Below, piece after piece: positions 53,000-61,773 of a stretch of DNA of 64,000 nt (position 1 is its first letter; every line of letters starts with the position of its first letter). Below the pieces are notes generated by a model that was given only the letters and a program-made list of their open reading frames with translations, searched no databases and was not told the DNA's origin. The DNA lies in NCBI GenBank assembly GCA_963834875.1, contig CAWIDG010000027.1, forward strand, positions 124,001-188,000, read 5' to 3'. Both the position numbers and the translations under genes were made by a program. The stretch is from DATAGF01 sp963834875. GTDB lineage: Bacteria > Actinomycetota > Thermoleophilia > Miltoncostaeales > Miltoncostaeaceae.

Positions 53000-54236
53000 C
53001 TACGCGACCAGCCCCTCTCCCAGGAACGAGCCGCTCTCGGCCCCCGGGAGGGCGAAGAAGAAGCCGCCGCCCTCGGGGAGGATGTACTCCTCCAGGGGCT
53101 CGCCGTTCAGGCGCGCCTGCACGGCGAGGAAGCCGCGCTCGAGGCTGCGCTGGAAGCAGACGAAGGCCAGGCCCTGGTCGAGCCGGCCGGCGCGGTCGTA
53201 GCCGCGCGCGTAGGAGAAGCCGCGCCGCAGGATCAGGCTGTCGGCCGTCTGGGGCGTGCGCGGGTTGGCGAGGCGGATGTGGGCGTCGAGCGGGATCGCC
53301 TCCCCCCGTGGGTCGGCGGCGTAGTCGGGAACGTCGGTCTCGTGCTCCATGCCGAGCGGGGCGCCGTTGACCTTGTGACGGCCCATGATCGCCTCCTGCT
53401 CGGCGAGCGGGGTCCGGTCCCAGAACTCGACGAACATGCGGATGACGCGGACGACGTGGTAGGAGCCCCCGACCGCCCAGGACGGCTCCCCGTCGCCCTC
53501 GCCCACCCACACGTGGCGCGCCATGAGGTCGTCCGCGCCGGCGTCGAGGTTGGCGGTGCCGTCGATGAAGCCCATCAGGTTGCGCGGCGAGCCGGTCGAG
53601 CGGGGAGCCGTGCTGCCGCGCCGCGTGTACCCGTCGAGGACCCACCGCAGCACCAGCGTGCGCCGCGTGCGCCGCATCAGCTGCCGCAGCGCGAACAGCG
53701 CGGTGTCGGGATGCTCGGACTCGATGCTCAGGAGCAGGTCGCCGTGGCTGCGCTCGGGGTCGAGCCGGTCGTTGGAGACGAAGGGCATCGTCACGAGCTC
53801 GCGCGGCTTGCGATCCCGCAGGCCGAAGCGGCCGTCGAACAGCGACGCGCCCACGCTCACCACCACCGCGAGGTTGTCGGGCGGGGGCTCGGGGCCGAGG
53901 ATCCCCGAGTCGGTCGGGGGATAGGCGCGGTCGCGGACCTCCGGCGGGCGCCCCTCCATCAGCCCGGCGATCTCGTCGGTCAGGTCGCCGCAGGAGGCCG
54001 CGAAGCTCGGCGCGGTCCCGCGCCAGCACGGTGAAGGAGGCCACCAGCCCCGTCGCCGGCGCCGGCTCGAGCGTGATCCCGGCCTGATGGGGGCCGGCGA
54101 AGGCCACCCGCCCGGCCTCGGCGGCGGGCCCGCCGTCCGAGCCGCCGCCGCAGGCCGCGGCCAGGAGGCCGCCGCCCACCGCCGCGCCGCCGGCCCCGGC
54201 GAGGAACGCGCGGCGGGAGATGCCGCCCCGGCTCAC
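53000..54236 (-). CDS. efeB: Dyp-type heme peroxidase of the EfeB class (frame break near 54005)
   Basis: About 412 residues. Twin-arginine signal GGISRRAFLAGAGGAAVGGG, then after one shift EIAGLMEGRPPEVRDRAYPP. NLMGFIDGTANLDA is the GxxDG motif with the catalytic Asp, EFWDRTPLAEQEAIMGRHKV carries the segment near the proximal heme His, and RRGFSYARGYDRAGRLDQGL the distal Arg region. Exported folded with heme. Works with EfeO in ferrous iron uptake; the ATG overlaps the efeO stop. No efeU permease gene is adjacent. Confidence 0.9.
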
Positions 54237-55269
54237 GACAGGCCGAGCGCCCCCGGCACGAGCGCGAGGTCCTCCGAGAGGCTCGCGAGCTGGGCCTTCA
54301 TCGTGTCGATCTGCTCCTGGGTGACGGTCGTTCGTCGTGCACAGGTCGGACGGATACTCGTCGTTCTGCCTGGCAGTAGAGGACCCACCCGGCGCCCTGC
54401 CGCAGGGGCTCGAGGCTGCCCTCGATCTCGTCGAACCCGGCCTCGATGCGGGCGAGCAGCTCGGGGTCGGCCTGCTGGAGCGCCGGGGTGAGGGCCGCGA
54501 TGACCTCCTCGGCCCCCTCGACGTTGGCGTTGAAGTCCCAGAGGTCGGTCTTGGAGTAGCGGTCCTCCTCGCCGGTGATCTTCCCCTGCGACACCTCCTC
54601 GATGAGCTCGGAGGCGCCCAGCGCGACCGCCGCCGGAGGGACCTCCAGCGTCGCGAGCTCGGTCTTCAGGGTCTGGAGGTCGCGGTCGAGCCGGTTCGCG
54701 AAGCGCGCGGCGCCCTGCGTGGTGTTGCGCGTCCACAGGATGTGCTCCAGGCGGTGCCAACCGGTGAACGCCGGGTCGTTCGGCCCCGCGAAGTCGTCGA
54801 CGCGGGCGTCCACCGCCCCGTCGATCTCCTCGACCAGCCCCGCGATCGGCTCGATCCGCTCCCACCCCTCGCGGCTCGGGGCGAAGGCCGCCCGGGCCGC
54901 CTGCAGGTCGCCGGCCCGGACCGCGTTCGTGAGGACGCGCGTCCTGGCGATCGTCTCGTCCACCTGCCCGGACACGTAGTCCCTGTACGCGGCGACGCCG
55001 GCGGCCACAGCGGCGTCGCCGGTCCCGGCGGTCTGCGCGTCCTCGAGCGAGAGCCCGGTGCCCGAGGCGCTGCCGGATCCGGAGCCGGACGACTGGCCGG
55101 AGCCCGAGGCGGATCCGGAGCCGGACGTCGAGCCGGAGCCCGAGGCGGATGCGGACCCGTCGGTGCCGACCTCGCGGACGTCCGTGCCGTCGTCCGATCC
55201 GCAGGCGCCGGCCGCGATCGCGAGCGGCACTGCGCAGAGGATCGCGAGGATGGTCAGGAGACGTGGCAT
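54233..55269 (-). CDS. efeO: Iron-uptake imelysin-like lipoprotein EfeO (frame break near 54350)
   Basis: About 345 residues. Lipoprotein signal with lipobox in AIAAGACGSDD, then an unusually long Ser/Gly linker (about residues 40-70), then the M75 peptidase-like domain with GWHRLEHILW (HxxE metal motif), VDARVDDFAGPNDPAFTG and SKTDLWDFNANVEGAEEVIA. The end QNDEYPSDLCTTN and VTQEQIDTMKAQLASLSEDL are read after a shift near 54350. It binds iron outside the membrane. Confidence 0.9.
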
Positions 55270-55504
55270 GGACGGGCACTCCGGCGAGACGGGTTGGCGT
55301 AGAAGCGGCGTGAGGCTACCCGAATATGCAAGCGTCGGCCAGGCGACACTCCCGCCCGGCGAATTCTGGCGCGACCGCCTCTTGATCGGCGCCGACGACC
55401 TCGCAGACCAGCCAGGATCGCGGGATCCGAGCCAATCGCTACTGTCTCCGGGGTATCCGGAGCGACCGAGGGGGCGTCAGCCGATCGCGAGGAGCCGACC
55501 AGGG
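55270..55504. other. Spacer between divergent efeO and anti-sigma-like genes
   Basis: No gene seen. Slightly lower GC than the surroundings. A hairpin CTCCGG-loop-CCGGAG lies near 55448-55464. Promoters for both genes are expected here but none stands out. Confidence 0.4.
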
Positions 55505-55912
55505 GTGGAGGAGAACGAGCGCTACAGGGCGGCGCTCGGCGACGACCCCGCGGAGATCGGCGAGGTCCGCGCCGCGGTGCGCGACCTGGCCGTGCAAGGC
55601 GGCTTCGCCGAGCGCGCGGGTGACCTGGTCCTCGCCCTCGACGAGATCATCGCCAACGCCCAGGAGCACGGCCGCCCGCCGATCCTGGTGCGGGCGTGGG
55701 CCGACGGGCGCCTGGTCGTGGAGGTCACCGACGCCGGCCCGGGATTCGACCGCGCCCAGGTCTGGCGCACCCACCCTCCCCCTCCCCTCGGTCAGCGCGG
55801 CCGCGGGCTCTGGATCATCCGCCAGCTCACCGACCTCGTCGCGATCACCTCCGGCGAGGAGGGAACGACCGTCCGCATCGAGCTCTCCCCGGAGCCGCAC
55901 ATCGGCGCCTGA
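55505..55912 (+). CDS. Anti-sigma-factor-like ATPase (RsbW/HATPase_c_2)
   Basis: 135 residues from GTG 55505. GHKL fold: ALDEIIANAQEHGRPPI holds the Asn (N box), VEVTDAGPGFD the G1 box, and QRGRGLWIIRQLTDLVAITS the G2 box. Such stand-alone kinases phosphorylate anti-sigma antagonists or bind sigma factors. No partner is adjacent. The gene ends 25 bases before the poly-G run. Confidence 0.85.
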   Translation: MEENERYRAALGDDPAEIGEVRAAVRDLAVQGGFAERAGDLVLALDEIIANAQEHGRPPILVRAWADGRLVVEVTDAGPGFDRAQVWRTHPPPPLGQRGRGLWIIRQLTDLVAITSGEEGTTVRIELSPEPHIGA

Positions 55913-55936
55913 CCCCCCGGCGCCGGCCGCGCGGGT

Positions 55937-56430
<494 letters not shown>

Positions 56431-56585
56431 GGCGCCCCTCCCCCCATCGTGACGATTGTTGCGAGCACGAGGCTTTCACGGCGGGGGCCGGGAATCAACG
56501 CCGTTTCGGGAAGCGAGAAGCCCGGGAGCGTCAGGCGGGCTCCCAGGCGATCAGGAACGACGGGTCGGCCCCGCCGTGGCGGAGG

Positions 56586-56828
56586 CTAGGAGCCGGAGCG
56601 CGCCGGCTCGTCCGCCTCGCCCATCTGGGCGAGGGCCTCCTGCGCCTCCCGCGCCGCATCCAGGCTCTGGGCCTGGATCTCGAGGAAGACCTCCTTGCGG
56701 AACACGGGGACCCGCCGCGGGGCCTGGATCCCCAGGCGCACCTTCTCGCCCAGGATCGAGAGGACGGAGACCTCGATGTCGTCGCCGATCATGATGCTCT
56801 GATTCGCCTTGCGGGTGAGCACCAGCAT
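56586..56828 (-). CDS. csrA: Carbon storage regulator CsrA
   Basis: 80 residues. RNA-binding post-transcriptional regulator. MLVLTRKANQSIMIGDDIEV is the typical start and VRLGIQAPRRVPVFRKEVFLEI carries the RNA-contact Arg. In actinobacteria csrA mostly occurs in flagellated lineages, often with fliW, which is not seen here. Somewhat longer than usual because of an acidic tail (EADEPARSGS). Confidence 0.93.
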   Translation of the reverse strand: MLVLTRKANQSIMIGDDIEVSVLSILGEKVRLGIQAPRRVPVFRKEVFLEIQAQSLDAAREAQEALAQMGEADEPARSGS

Positions 56829-56932
56829 GTGCGAGGCCTCCAGACGCCGGATCAGGCGGGGTCCTCCCCCGACCGCGGCGCTAGTATGGACGGTCGGTTT
56901 CGGGTGTGCCTATGGACTCTCGGGGAGGTTGG

Positions 56933-57514
56933 ATGCTGTACGGACGGCGCTTGGATCAGGCCCTTCAGCATGTGGATGGATCGCGCTACGCGCTGGTCCA
57001 CGCGGTCGCCAAGCGCGCCCGTCAGATCACCCTCTGGCTCACGGCCGACCCGGCCGAGCTGCGGGCGGAGGCCGCCCCGCCGCCGGCGCCCGGCGAGCTG
57101 ACCTCGCGCGACCCCGTCGCGCTCGCCGAGGCCGAGATCCTCGACGGCGAGGTGCGCGTGCGGTGGGACCCGGAGGGCCGCGCCGACGAGGCCGAGCTGC
57201 CCGAGATCGAAGACCTCGAGACCGACCCGCTCCTCATCGAGGGCCTGGCCGAGGACGACGACGCCGCCCTCGAAGGGGACGACGGCGACGCCGCCGTGAC
57301 GCCGGCCCTCGCGCAGGTGCTGGACGCCGAGGCGGCGCCTGACGAGGTCGTGGAGGCCGACGAGACCGTCGAGGTCGTCGAGGTCGTCGAGGTCGAGGCG
57401 CCGGTCGAGGAGGAGGCGCTGGTGCTCGGCGACCCCGATGAGATCGAGGAGATCTCCCTCGAGGACGTCGAGGAGCCCGACGAGGACGTCAACGAGGACG
57501 AGCCCGAGGCCTAG
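56933..57514 (+). CDS. rpoZ: RNA polymerase omega subunit with long acidic C-terminal extension
   Basis: 193 residues; ATG 56933 has GGGGAGG five bases before it. Residues 1-55 match omega: RLDQALQHVDGSRYALVHAV then AKRARQITLWL. The remaining about 140 residues are strongly acidic (EIEDLETDPLLIEGLAEDDD, VVEVVEVEAPVEEEALVLGD), unlike the usual 70-110-residue omega. Its TAG overlaps the TetR stop in a shared CTAG. A TAGTAT box at 56882 could be the -10. Confidence 0.82.
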   Translation: MLYGRRLDQALQHVDGSRYALVHAVAKRARQITLWLTADPAELRAEAAPPPAPGELTSRDPVALAEAEILDGEVRVRWDPEGRADEAELPEIEDLETDPLLIEGLAEDDDAALEGDDGDAAVTPALAQVLDAEAAPDEVVEADETVEVVEVVEVEAPVEEEALVLGDPDEIEEISLEDVEEPDEDVNEDEPEA

Positions 57515-58137
57515 GGGCGCGCCTCCCGGCGCTCGGGCCGGCCGGCGGCGCAGCCGGCCAGCCGCGCCATAAGGTCGACGGCCTCCGGGGGCGCGAGGCC
57601 CTGACGGCGCACGAGCGAGCGCCAGGTCTCGAACTCCACCGCGTGGCGGGCCACGGCCCGAGCGTGGTCGCCCTGGCGGCCCGCGGCGAGGACGCCGGCG
57701 GCCGCATCGAACCATTCGGCGAAGCGCGCGAAGGGCGGGCGCAGGACCTCCATGAGGCTCACATCGCGGATGATCTTCTCGAGCATGTACTCGGTCCGGT
57801 CGTACCAGGCGTAGAGCTCGGCGAGGCCGGTCCGAAGGCGCGCATCGGGGTCGTCCACGGCCGCCCAACGCCCGAGGTCGGGCAGCGGGTTCGCCGAGGC
57901 CCAATGGGCCGCGCAGGCCTCGACGAGCGAGCGGTCGTCGGGGAAGTGGCGGTAGACGGTCGCCCGCTGCACGCCCGCCCGCTCGGCGATCGCGCTGACC
58001 GTCGTCCTGGCGGGGCCGACGGTCCCGTGGAGGTCCACCGTCGCCTCGGTGATGCGCAGGCGCGTCTCGTCCTCGAGCTCGGCGCGGCGGCGCTTGCGAT
58101 AGGCCCGGCGGGGCGGTGTCGAGATTTCACCAGACAT
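57511..58137 (-). CDS. TetR-family transcriptional regulator
   Basis: 208 residues. The helix-turn-helix is VSAIAERAGVQRATVYRHFP at about residues 50-70, with an Arg-rich arm (RAYRKRRRAELE) before it. The C-terminal ligand domain is undefined. ATG 58137 preferred over an upstream ATG that would lie in the promoter. Divergent from the cupin gene with 79 bases between; it probably represses that gene and itself. Confidence 0.9.
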   Translation of the reverse strand: MSGEISTPPRRAYRKRRRAELEDETRLRITEATVDLHGTVGPARTTVSAIAERAGVQRATVYRHFPDDRSLVEACAAHWASANPLPDLGRWAAVDDPDARLRTGLAELYAWYDRTEYMLEKIIRDVSLMEVLRPPFARFAEWFDAAAGVLAAGRQGDHARAVARHAVEFETWRSLVRRQGLAPPEAVDLMARLAGCAAGRPERREARP

Positions 58138-58152
58138 TAGTGTTCTCTGATA

Positions 58153-58182
58153 TTGACACATTTCCCGTCTCTCGCGTATTTT
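58153..58182 (+). promoter_or_regulatory. Sigma-70-type promoter of the cupin gene
   Basis: TTGACA (58153-58158) and TATTTT (58177-58182), 18 bases apart, in an AT-rich island. GTGT (from 58140) and ACAC (58156-58159) arms overlap the -35 and could be part of a TetR operator. A GGAG site precedes the ATG at 58217. Confidence 0.7.
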
Positions 58183-58216
58183 GATCGCCCACTGCTGTTC
58201 GATCAAAGGAGAAGCC

Positions 58217-58756
58217 ATGTCCGTCAACGTCACCGGCCTCCGCAGGTTCGACGCCTCGCAGGGACCCCGCATCGTGGGGCCGCGCGACGGCCATTACGCC
58301 CGCCTCGGCGGCTGCGACGCGCGATTCCTGGTCTGGGGCGAGGAGTCGGGCGGCGGCTTCTCGCTGGTCGAGCACCCGATCCCGCCGCGCTCGCTGGCGG
58401 CGCCCCGGCACCGGCACGCGGGGGTCGACGAGTACAGCTTCGTGCTCGAGGGCCGCATGGGGGCGCTGCTCGGCGACGACGTCGTCTACGCCGAGGCCGG
58501 CGACCTCGCCTTCAAGCCGCGCGACCAGTGGCACACCTTCTGGAACGCGGGCGACGAGCCCTGCCGGATCCTCGAGGTCATCTCGCCGGCCGGTTTCGAG
58601 CACTTCTTCCGCGAGCTCGACGCCGGGGCCTCGGACGGCTCGCTCGACATGGAGGACCTGTCGCGGCGCTACGGGATCGAGTTCGACCTGGAGAGCCTGC
58701 CCCGGATCTGCGAGGAGCACGGCCTCACCCACCCGCTGCTCGCGGACCTCGGGTAG
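58217..58756 (+). CDS. Cupin-domain protein
   Basis: 179 residues from ATG 58217 with AAAGGAG upstream. One cupin barrel: PRHRHAGVDEYSFVLEGRMG supplies the two His and Glu of motif 1, and KPRDQWHTFWNAGDEP the His of motif 2, so a metal site is likely. It may be a quercetinase-like dioxygenase or a sensor. Expression is probably governed by the divergent TetR regulator. Confidence 0.88.
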   Translation: MSVNVTGLRRFDASQGPRIVGPRDGHYARLGGCDARFLVWGEESGGGFSLVEHPIPPRSLAAPRHRHAGVDEYSFVLEGRMGALLGDDVVYAEAGDLAFKPRDQWHTFWNAGDEPCRILEVISPAGFEHFFRELDAGASDGSLDMEDLSRRYGIEFDLESLPRICEEHGLTHPLLADLG

Positions 58757-58759
58757 CCG

Positions 58760-59077
58760 TCAGACGCCGGCCAGGGAGCCCTTCTCCGCCTCGCCCAGGG
58801 GAAGGGCCTCGGCCAGCGTGATCTCCGGGGGCTCGGCCCAGATCTCCGCGCCGCGGGCGCGGAAGGCCGCGAGGTGGGGAGCCGCCAGATGCGCGTCGAG
58901 AGCCTCGCGCGACGCCCACCGCTCGACCAGGACGAAGCGGTCGGGGTCGTCGGCGACCCGGTGGACCGCGAAGAGCGCGCAGCCGTCCTCGGCGTGGGTC
59001 GGCGGGACGGCCTCCGCGAAGGCGGCCTCCGCCTCGGCCGCGCGCCCGGGCTGCGCCCGGAAGTGGACGACCACCAC
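58760..59077 (-). CDS. Antibiotic biosynthesis monooxygenase-like (quinol monooxygenase type) protein
   Basis: 105 residues, GTG start. Ferredoxin-like ABM fold: VHFRAQPGRAAEAEAAFAEA, EDGCALFAVHRVADDPDRFV and LVERWASREALDAHLAAPHL are the typical strand-helix segments. Related YgiN-type proteins act on quinones without cofactor. Convergent with the cupin gene. Confidence 0.85.
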   Translation of the reverse strand: MVVVHFRAQPGRAAEAEAAFAEAVPPTHAEDGCALFAVHRVADDPDRFVLVERWASREALDAHLAAPHLAAFRARGAEIWAEPPEITLAEALPLGEAEKGSLAGV

Positions 59078-59092
59078 GATCCCGGTCAGGGC

Positions 59093-59782
59093 TCAGCCCT
59101 CGGGGGCGGGAACCTCGACCGGGGCGGTCACGTCGGCTCCCGCCGCGCCGGCCTCCGGCTCTGCGGCCGCGTCTGCCTCCGGCTCCGCGGCCGCGCCGGC
59201 GCCGGTCGCGCCCGCGTCCGGGGCGGTCAGGCCCGTGGGGCCGAGGGTGACGATGACCTGCGCGCTCGGGTCGACCGCGTCGGCGATCGGGTCGCTCGCG
59301 GACAGCCTGACGGGGTCGGGCAGCCCCAGGTCGTCGGCGACCTGGCGGGCCTCGGGGGCGGCGCCGCGCTGGTAGAGGACCCGGTCGGTCGTCTCCGGCG
59401 CCGGGGCGTTGCCCTCGGTGACCTCCTCGTAGCCGAGCGTCCGGGCCTCCTCGGCGGTGCGGCCGGCCAGGCCGGCCTCGTCGGAGCCGTTCAGCACCAC
59501 GAGCGCGATCCCGGCGCGCGACGCCTCCCCGCTGGCGGCGACCGGCGGCGGCACGGCGGCCGGCGCGGTCACGGTCTTCGTCTCGGTGATGGTGGTGGTC
59601 CCCGAGCTTCCCGCGCTCACGAGGTACCCGACGACGAGGCCGATGAAGAGGGCGGCGCCGACGATGGGCAGGCCGAAGCGCCGCATCTGGCGCGGGGGCG
59701 GCGCCGGGGGGCGGCGGCGGGCGGGCCGGGCCGGCTCCTCCCATTCGAGGTCGAGGTCGGGGGGACGTGTCCGGCTGCTCAC
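59093..59782 (-). CDS. LytR_C domain membrane-anchored protein
   Basis: 229 residues. Pro-rich cytoplasmic N-terminus, one membrane helix (FGLPIVGAALFIGLVVGYLV), a Thr-rich linker, then LytR_C: GIALVVLNGSDEAGLAGRTA, ARTLGYEEVTEGNAPAPETT and VLYQRGAAPEARQVADDLGL. Ends in an Ala/Glu/Pro tail. Often found with cell-wall polymer enzymes; exact role unknown. Confidence 0.88.
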   Translation of the reverse strand: MSSRTRPPDLDLEWEEPARPARRRPPAPPPRQMRRFGLPIVGAALFIGLVVGYLVSAGSSGTTTITETKTVTAPAAVPPPVAASGEASRAGIALVVLNGSDEAGLAGRTAEEARTLGYEEVTEGNAPAPETTDRVLYQRGAAPEARQVADDLGLPDPVRLSASDPIADAVDPSAQVIVTLGPTGLTAPDAGATGAGAAAEPEADAAAEPEAGAAGADVTAPVEVPAPEG

Positions 59783-59854
59783 GGTGGATCTCCCTCGCGG
59801 TGGCCTGCGGGCGCTGTGCGCGTTCTTGGACGGCGCCCGCGAGAATCCTCCCCT

Positions 59855-60877
59855 TCAGCCCGGGATCGCCGGCGGCAGCCCGAAGGCCGCGAAGACCCGG
59901 CCCGGGAAGGTCACGATCTCCTCCACGAGCCCGTCGGCGATGCGGAGCACGTCGAGCGCCATGGGCCGGTAGTCGGGCTCGCCCGGGCGGCGGAGGTAGT
60001 TGGCGACCGCCGGCTGCATGTTGGCGCGGGTGACGAGGCACCTGATGCGGCCGAACTCCTCCGTGCCGAAGCCCCCCTCGACCCACGAGGCGATCATCGC
60101 GTCGCGGCCGATCCAGACGCCCGGCTCCGGCGGCATCGAGAAGCGCGCGTCCTGCCCGATCACCTCGGCGAGGCCGTCGAGGTCGTCGCGCTCGGTGGCG
60201 TCCATGAGGCGCTGCAGGAGGGCCCGCTCGGCCTCGCTCGGGTCCGAGCCGGGCGCCCACTCGGCCCGGCTCGCGGGCAGGCGCGTCCTCAGGGTCGCGC
60301 GCGCCCGCTGCAGCGCGCTGTTGACGGCGGGCACGCTCGTCTCGAGGAGCGCGGCGGTCTCCTTCGCCGACCAGCCGAGGACGTCCCTGACGATCAGCAC
60401 CGCCCGCTGCGTCGGCGGCAGGTGCTGGATGGCGACGAGGAACGCGAGCTCGATGGTCTCCTTGGAGACGAGCGCGTGGTCCGGCTCGTCCTCGATCGGC
60501 GCGACGGCCGGCAGGAGCCGGTCCGGGTACGGCTGCAGCCACGGCACCTCGGACGCCATGCCCTCGCCCGCCGGCGCGCGCACCCGGCGCCGTTTGCTCG
60601 CCACGGCGTCGAGCGAGGCGTTGGTCGCGATCCCGTAGAGCCACGCCCTGAACGTCGAGCGCCCCTCGAAGGTCCGGCGCCTGCGCCATGCGCGCAGGAA
60701 CGTCTCCTGCACGACGTCCTCCGCGTCCTCCAGCGACCCGAGCATCCGGTAGCAGTGCACCTGCAGCTCGGGCCGGTAGCGCTCGGCGAGCGCGCCGAAC
60801 GCCGCCTCGTCGCCGGCCCTCGCGGCGGCCACGACCGCCGTCCCCTCACCCGTCGGCATGACGTCCACCGTACCCAT
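59855..60877 (-). CDS. ECF-type sigma-70 factor with SnoaL-like C-terminal domain
   Basis: 340 residues. Region 2: EAFGALAERYRPELQVHCYR, EDAEDVVQETFLRAWRRRRT and FRAWLYGIATNASLD; region 4: HLPPTQRAVLIVRDVLGWSA then KETAALLETSVPAVNSALQR. Residues 215-340 form a SnoaL-type fold (RDDLDGLAEVIGQDARFSMP). This matches ECF factors of the SigG/SigJ kind that carry their own regulatory domain instead of a separate anti-sigma factor. A palindrome lies 31 bases upstream. Confidence 0.9.
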   Translation of the reverse strand: MGTVDVMPTGEGTAVVAAARAGDEAAFGALAERYRPELQVHCYRMLGSLEDAEDVVQETFLRAWRRRRTFEGRSTFRAWLYGIATNASLDAVASKRRRVRAPAGEGMASEVPWLQPYPDRLLPAVAPIEDEPDHALVSKETIELAFLVAIQHLPPTQRAVLIVRDVLGWSAKETAALLETSVPAVNSALQRARATLRTRLPASRAEWAPGSDPSEAERALLQRLMDATERDDLDGLAEVIGQDARFSMPPEPGVWIGRDAMIASWVEGGFGTEEFGRIRCLVTRANMQPAVANYLRRPGEPDYRPMALDVLRIADGLVEEIVTFPGRVFAAFGLPPAIPG

Positions 60878-60907
60878 CTCCGGCCTCCCGACCCTCGCGT
60901 GAACGCT

Positions 60908-60921
60908 GTCTCATGTGAGAC
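60908..60921. promoter_or_regulatory. Palindrome upstream of the sigma factor gene
   Basis: GTCTCATGTGAGAC: six-base arms with two central bases, 31 bases before the sigma-factor start and 51 bases before the LexA box of the divergent gene. Looks like a TetR-type operator. Confidence 0.5.
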
Positions 60922-60971
60922 GCCGGCGGCGGCGGGGGCTCATCGGTCCGGGGTCGCGAAACGCCCACACG

Positions 60972-60985
60972 CGAACACATGTTCG
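60972..60985 (+). promoter_or_regulatory. LexA (SOS) box
   Basis: CGAACACATGTTCG is an exact CGAAC-N4-GTTCG match, 16 bases before the GTG at 61002. A GTATCCT stretch follows. It should repress the gene on the plus strand. Confidence 0.8.
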
Positions 60986-61001
60986 GTATCCTGGCCGGCC
61001 C

Positions 61002-61247
61002 GTGGCCGCGTCAACCGAGGACATCGTCGTGTTCTGCCGCCTCCACCTCGGCGAGGGCGACGCCGAGCGCCTGGTGGGCTGGATCGCGTGGCGCACGGGC
61101 CGCAACCAGGCGATGGCGGGCGGCGGGGCGCCCATCGAGCGCCTCGAGCACGCGGTGGCCCACTGGCTGGACGACGAGCGGCGGGCGCGCCTTCTGGCGT
61201 GGCTGCGCCGGCGGGTCGCGGACGGGCGGGCCCCGGTCCCCGAATGA
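61002..61247 (+). CDS. Small protein under a LexA box
   Basis: 81 residues from GTG 61002: TEDIVVFCRLHLGEGDAERL, VGWIAWRTGRNQAMAGG, PIERLEHAVAHWLDDERRAR. Helical, Trp- and Arg-rich, no membrane segment. Not recognised. Likely induced with the SOS response; it is unrelated in sequence to the other SOS-box gene at 29271. Ribosome site weak. Confidence 0.68.
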   Translation: MAASTEDIVVFCRLHLGEGDAERLVGWIAWRTGRNQAMAGGGAPIERLEHAVAHWLDDERRARLLAWLRRRVADGRAPVPE

Positions 61248-61280
61248 GCGGGGCTCCGGGGCCTCCGCCGCGGGCGGCTC

Positions 61281-61667
61281 CTACTTCTTCATCACGCCGG
61301 CAAGCGCCTCGTCGAGCTGGCCCACGTCCGGCAGCTTGCCGTCGGGGCTGATCTTGTCCACGAGGCCGGGCAGGGCGGCGGCGATGCCGTCGGCCGCCTC
61401 CGCCTCGCTCATGCCCGCCTTCTCGGCGGCCTTCCTGACCTCGTCGGCCCCGAGGGCCTGCTCGATCTCGGCCCCCGAGATCGCCTTGTTCTCGCCGGTC
61501 CCGATCCAGGACTGGAGCTTGTCGCCGAGCCCGGCCGCCTCGAGCTTGTCCATGATCCCCTGGGGGCCACCGGCGCTCTCCGCCAGATCGCCCAGGACGC
61601 TCATGACCTGGCTGCTTCCGCCCTTGCCCCCCAAGAGGCCCATAAGGCTGTCGAGAAGACCCATCAC
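61281..61667 (-). CDS. YidB/DUF937 family protein
   Basis: 128 residues: MMGLLDSLMGLLGGKGGSSQ, GGPQGIMDKLEAAGLGDKLQ, SWIGTGENKAISGAEIEQAL, AADGIAAALPGLVDKISPDG. These are the repeated segments of the YidB family. Function is unknown; a soluble helical protein. Confidence 0.9.
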   Translation of the reverse strand: MMGLLDSLMGLLGGKGGSSQVMSVLGDLAESAGGPQGIMDKLEAAGLGDKLQSWIGTGENKAISGAEIEQALGADEVRKAAEKAGMSEAEAADGIAAALPGLVDKISPDGKLPDVGQLDEALAGVMKK

Positions 61668-61773
61668 CCCTCCCGCTCGTCGTCGCCGCGCCGACCCTAC
61701 CCGACCGGGGAAGCCTCGGCGGCCATCCTCGCGGGGGGCGGGCCGGCTGTGCGCTCCGCGCTACCGTTCGAGG

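Noticed and set aside
56500..56585. Minus-strand string HGGADPSFLIAWEPA before a stop at 56531, in a frame next to the csrA end
   Set aside because: It looks protein-like but has no start and no room; it may be the tail of another gene or chance. Not strong enough to annotate.
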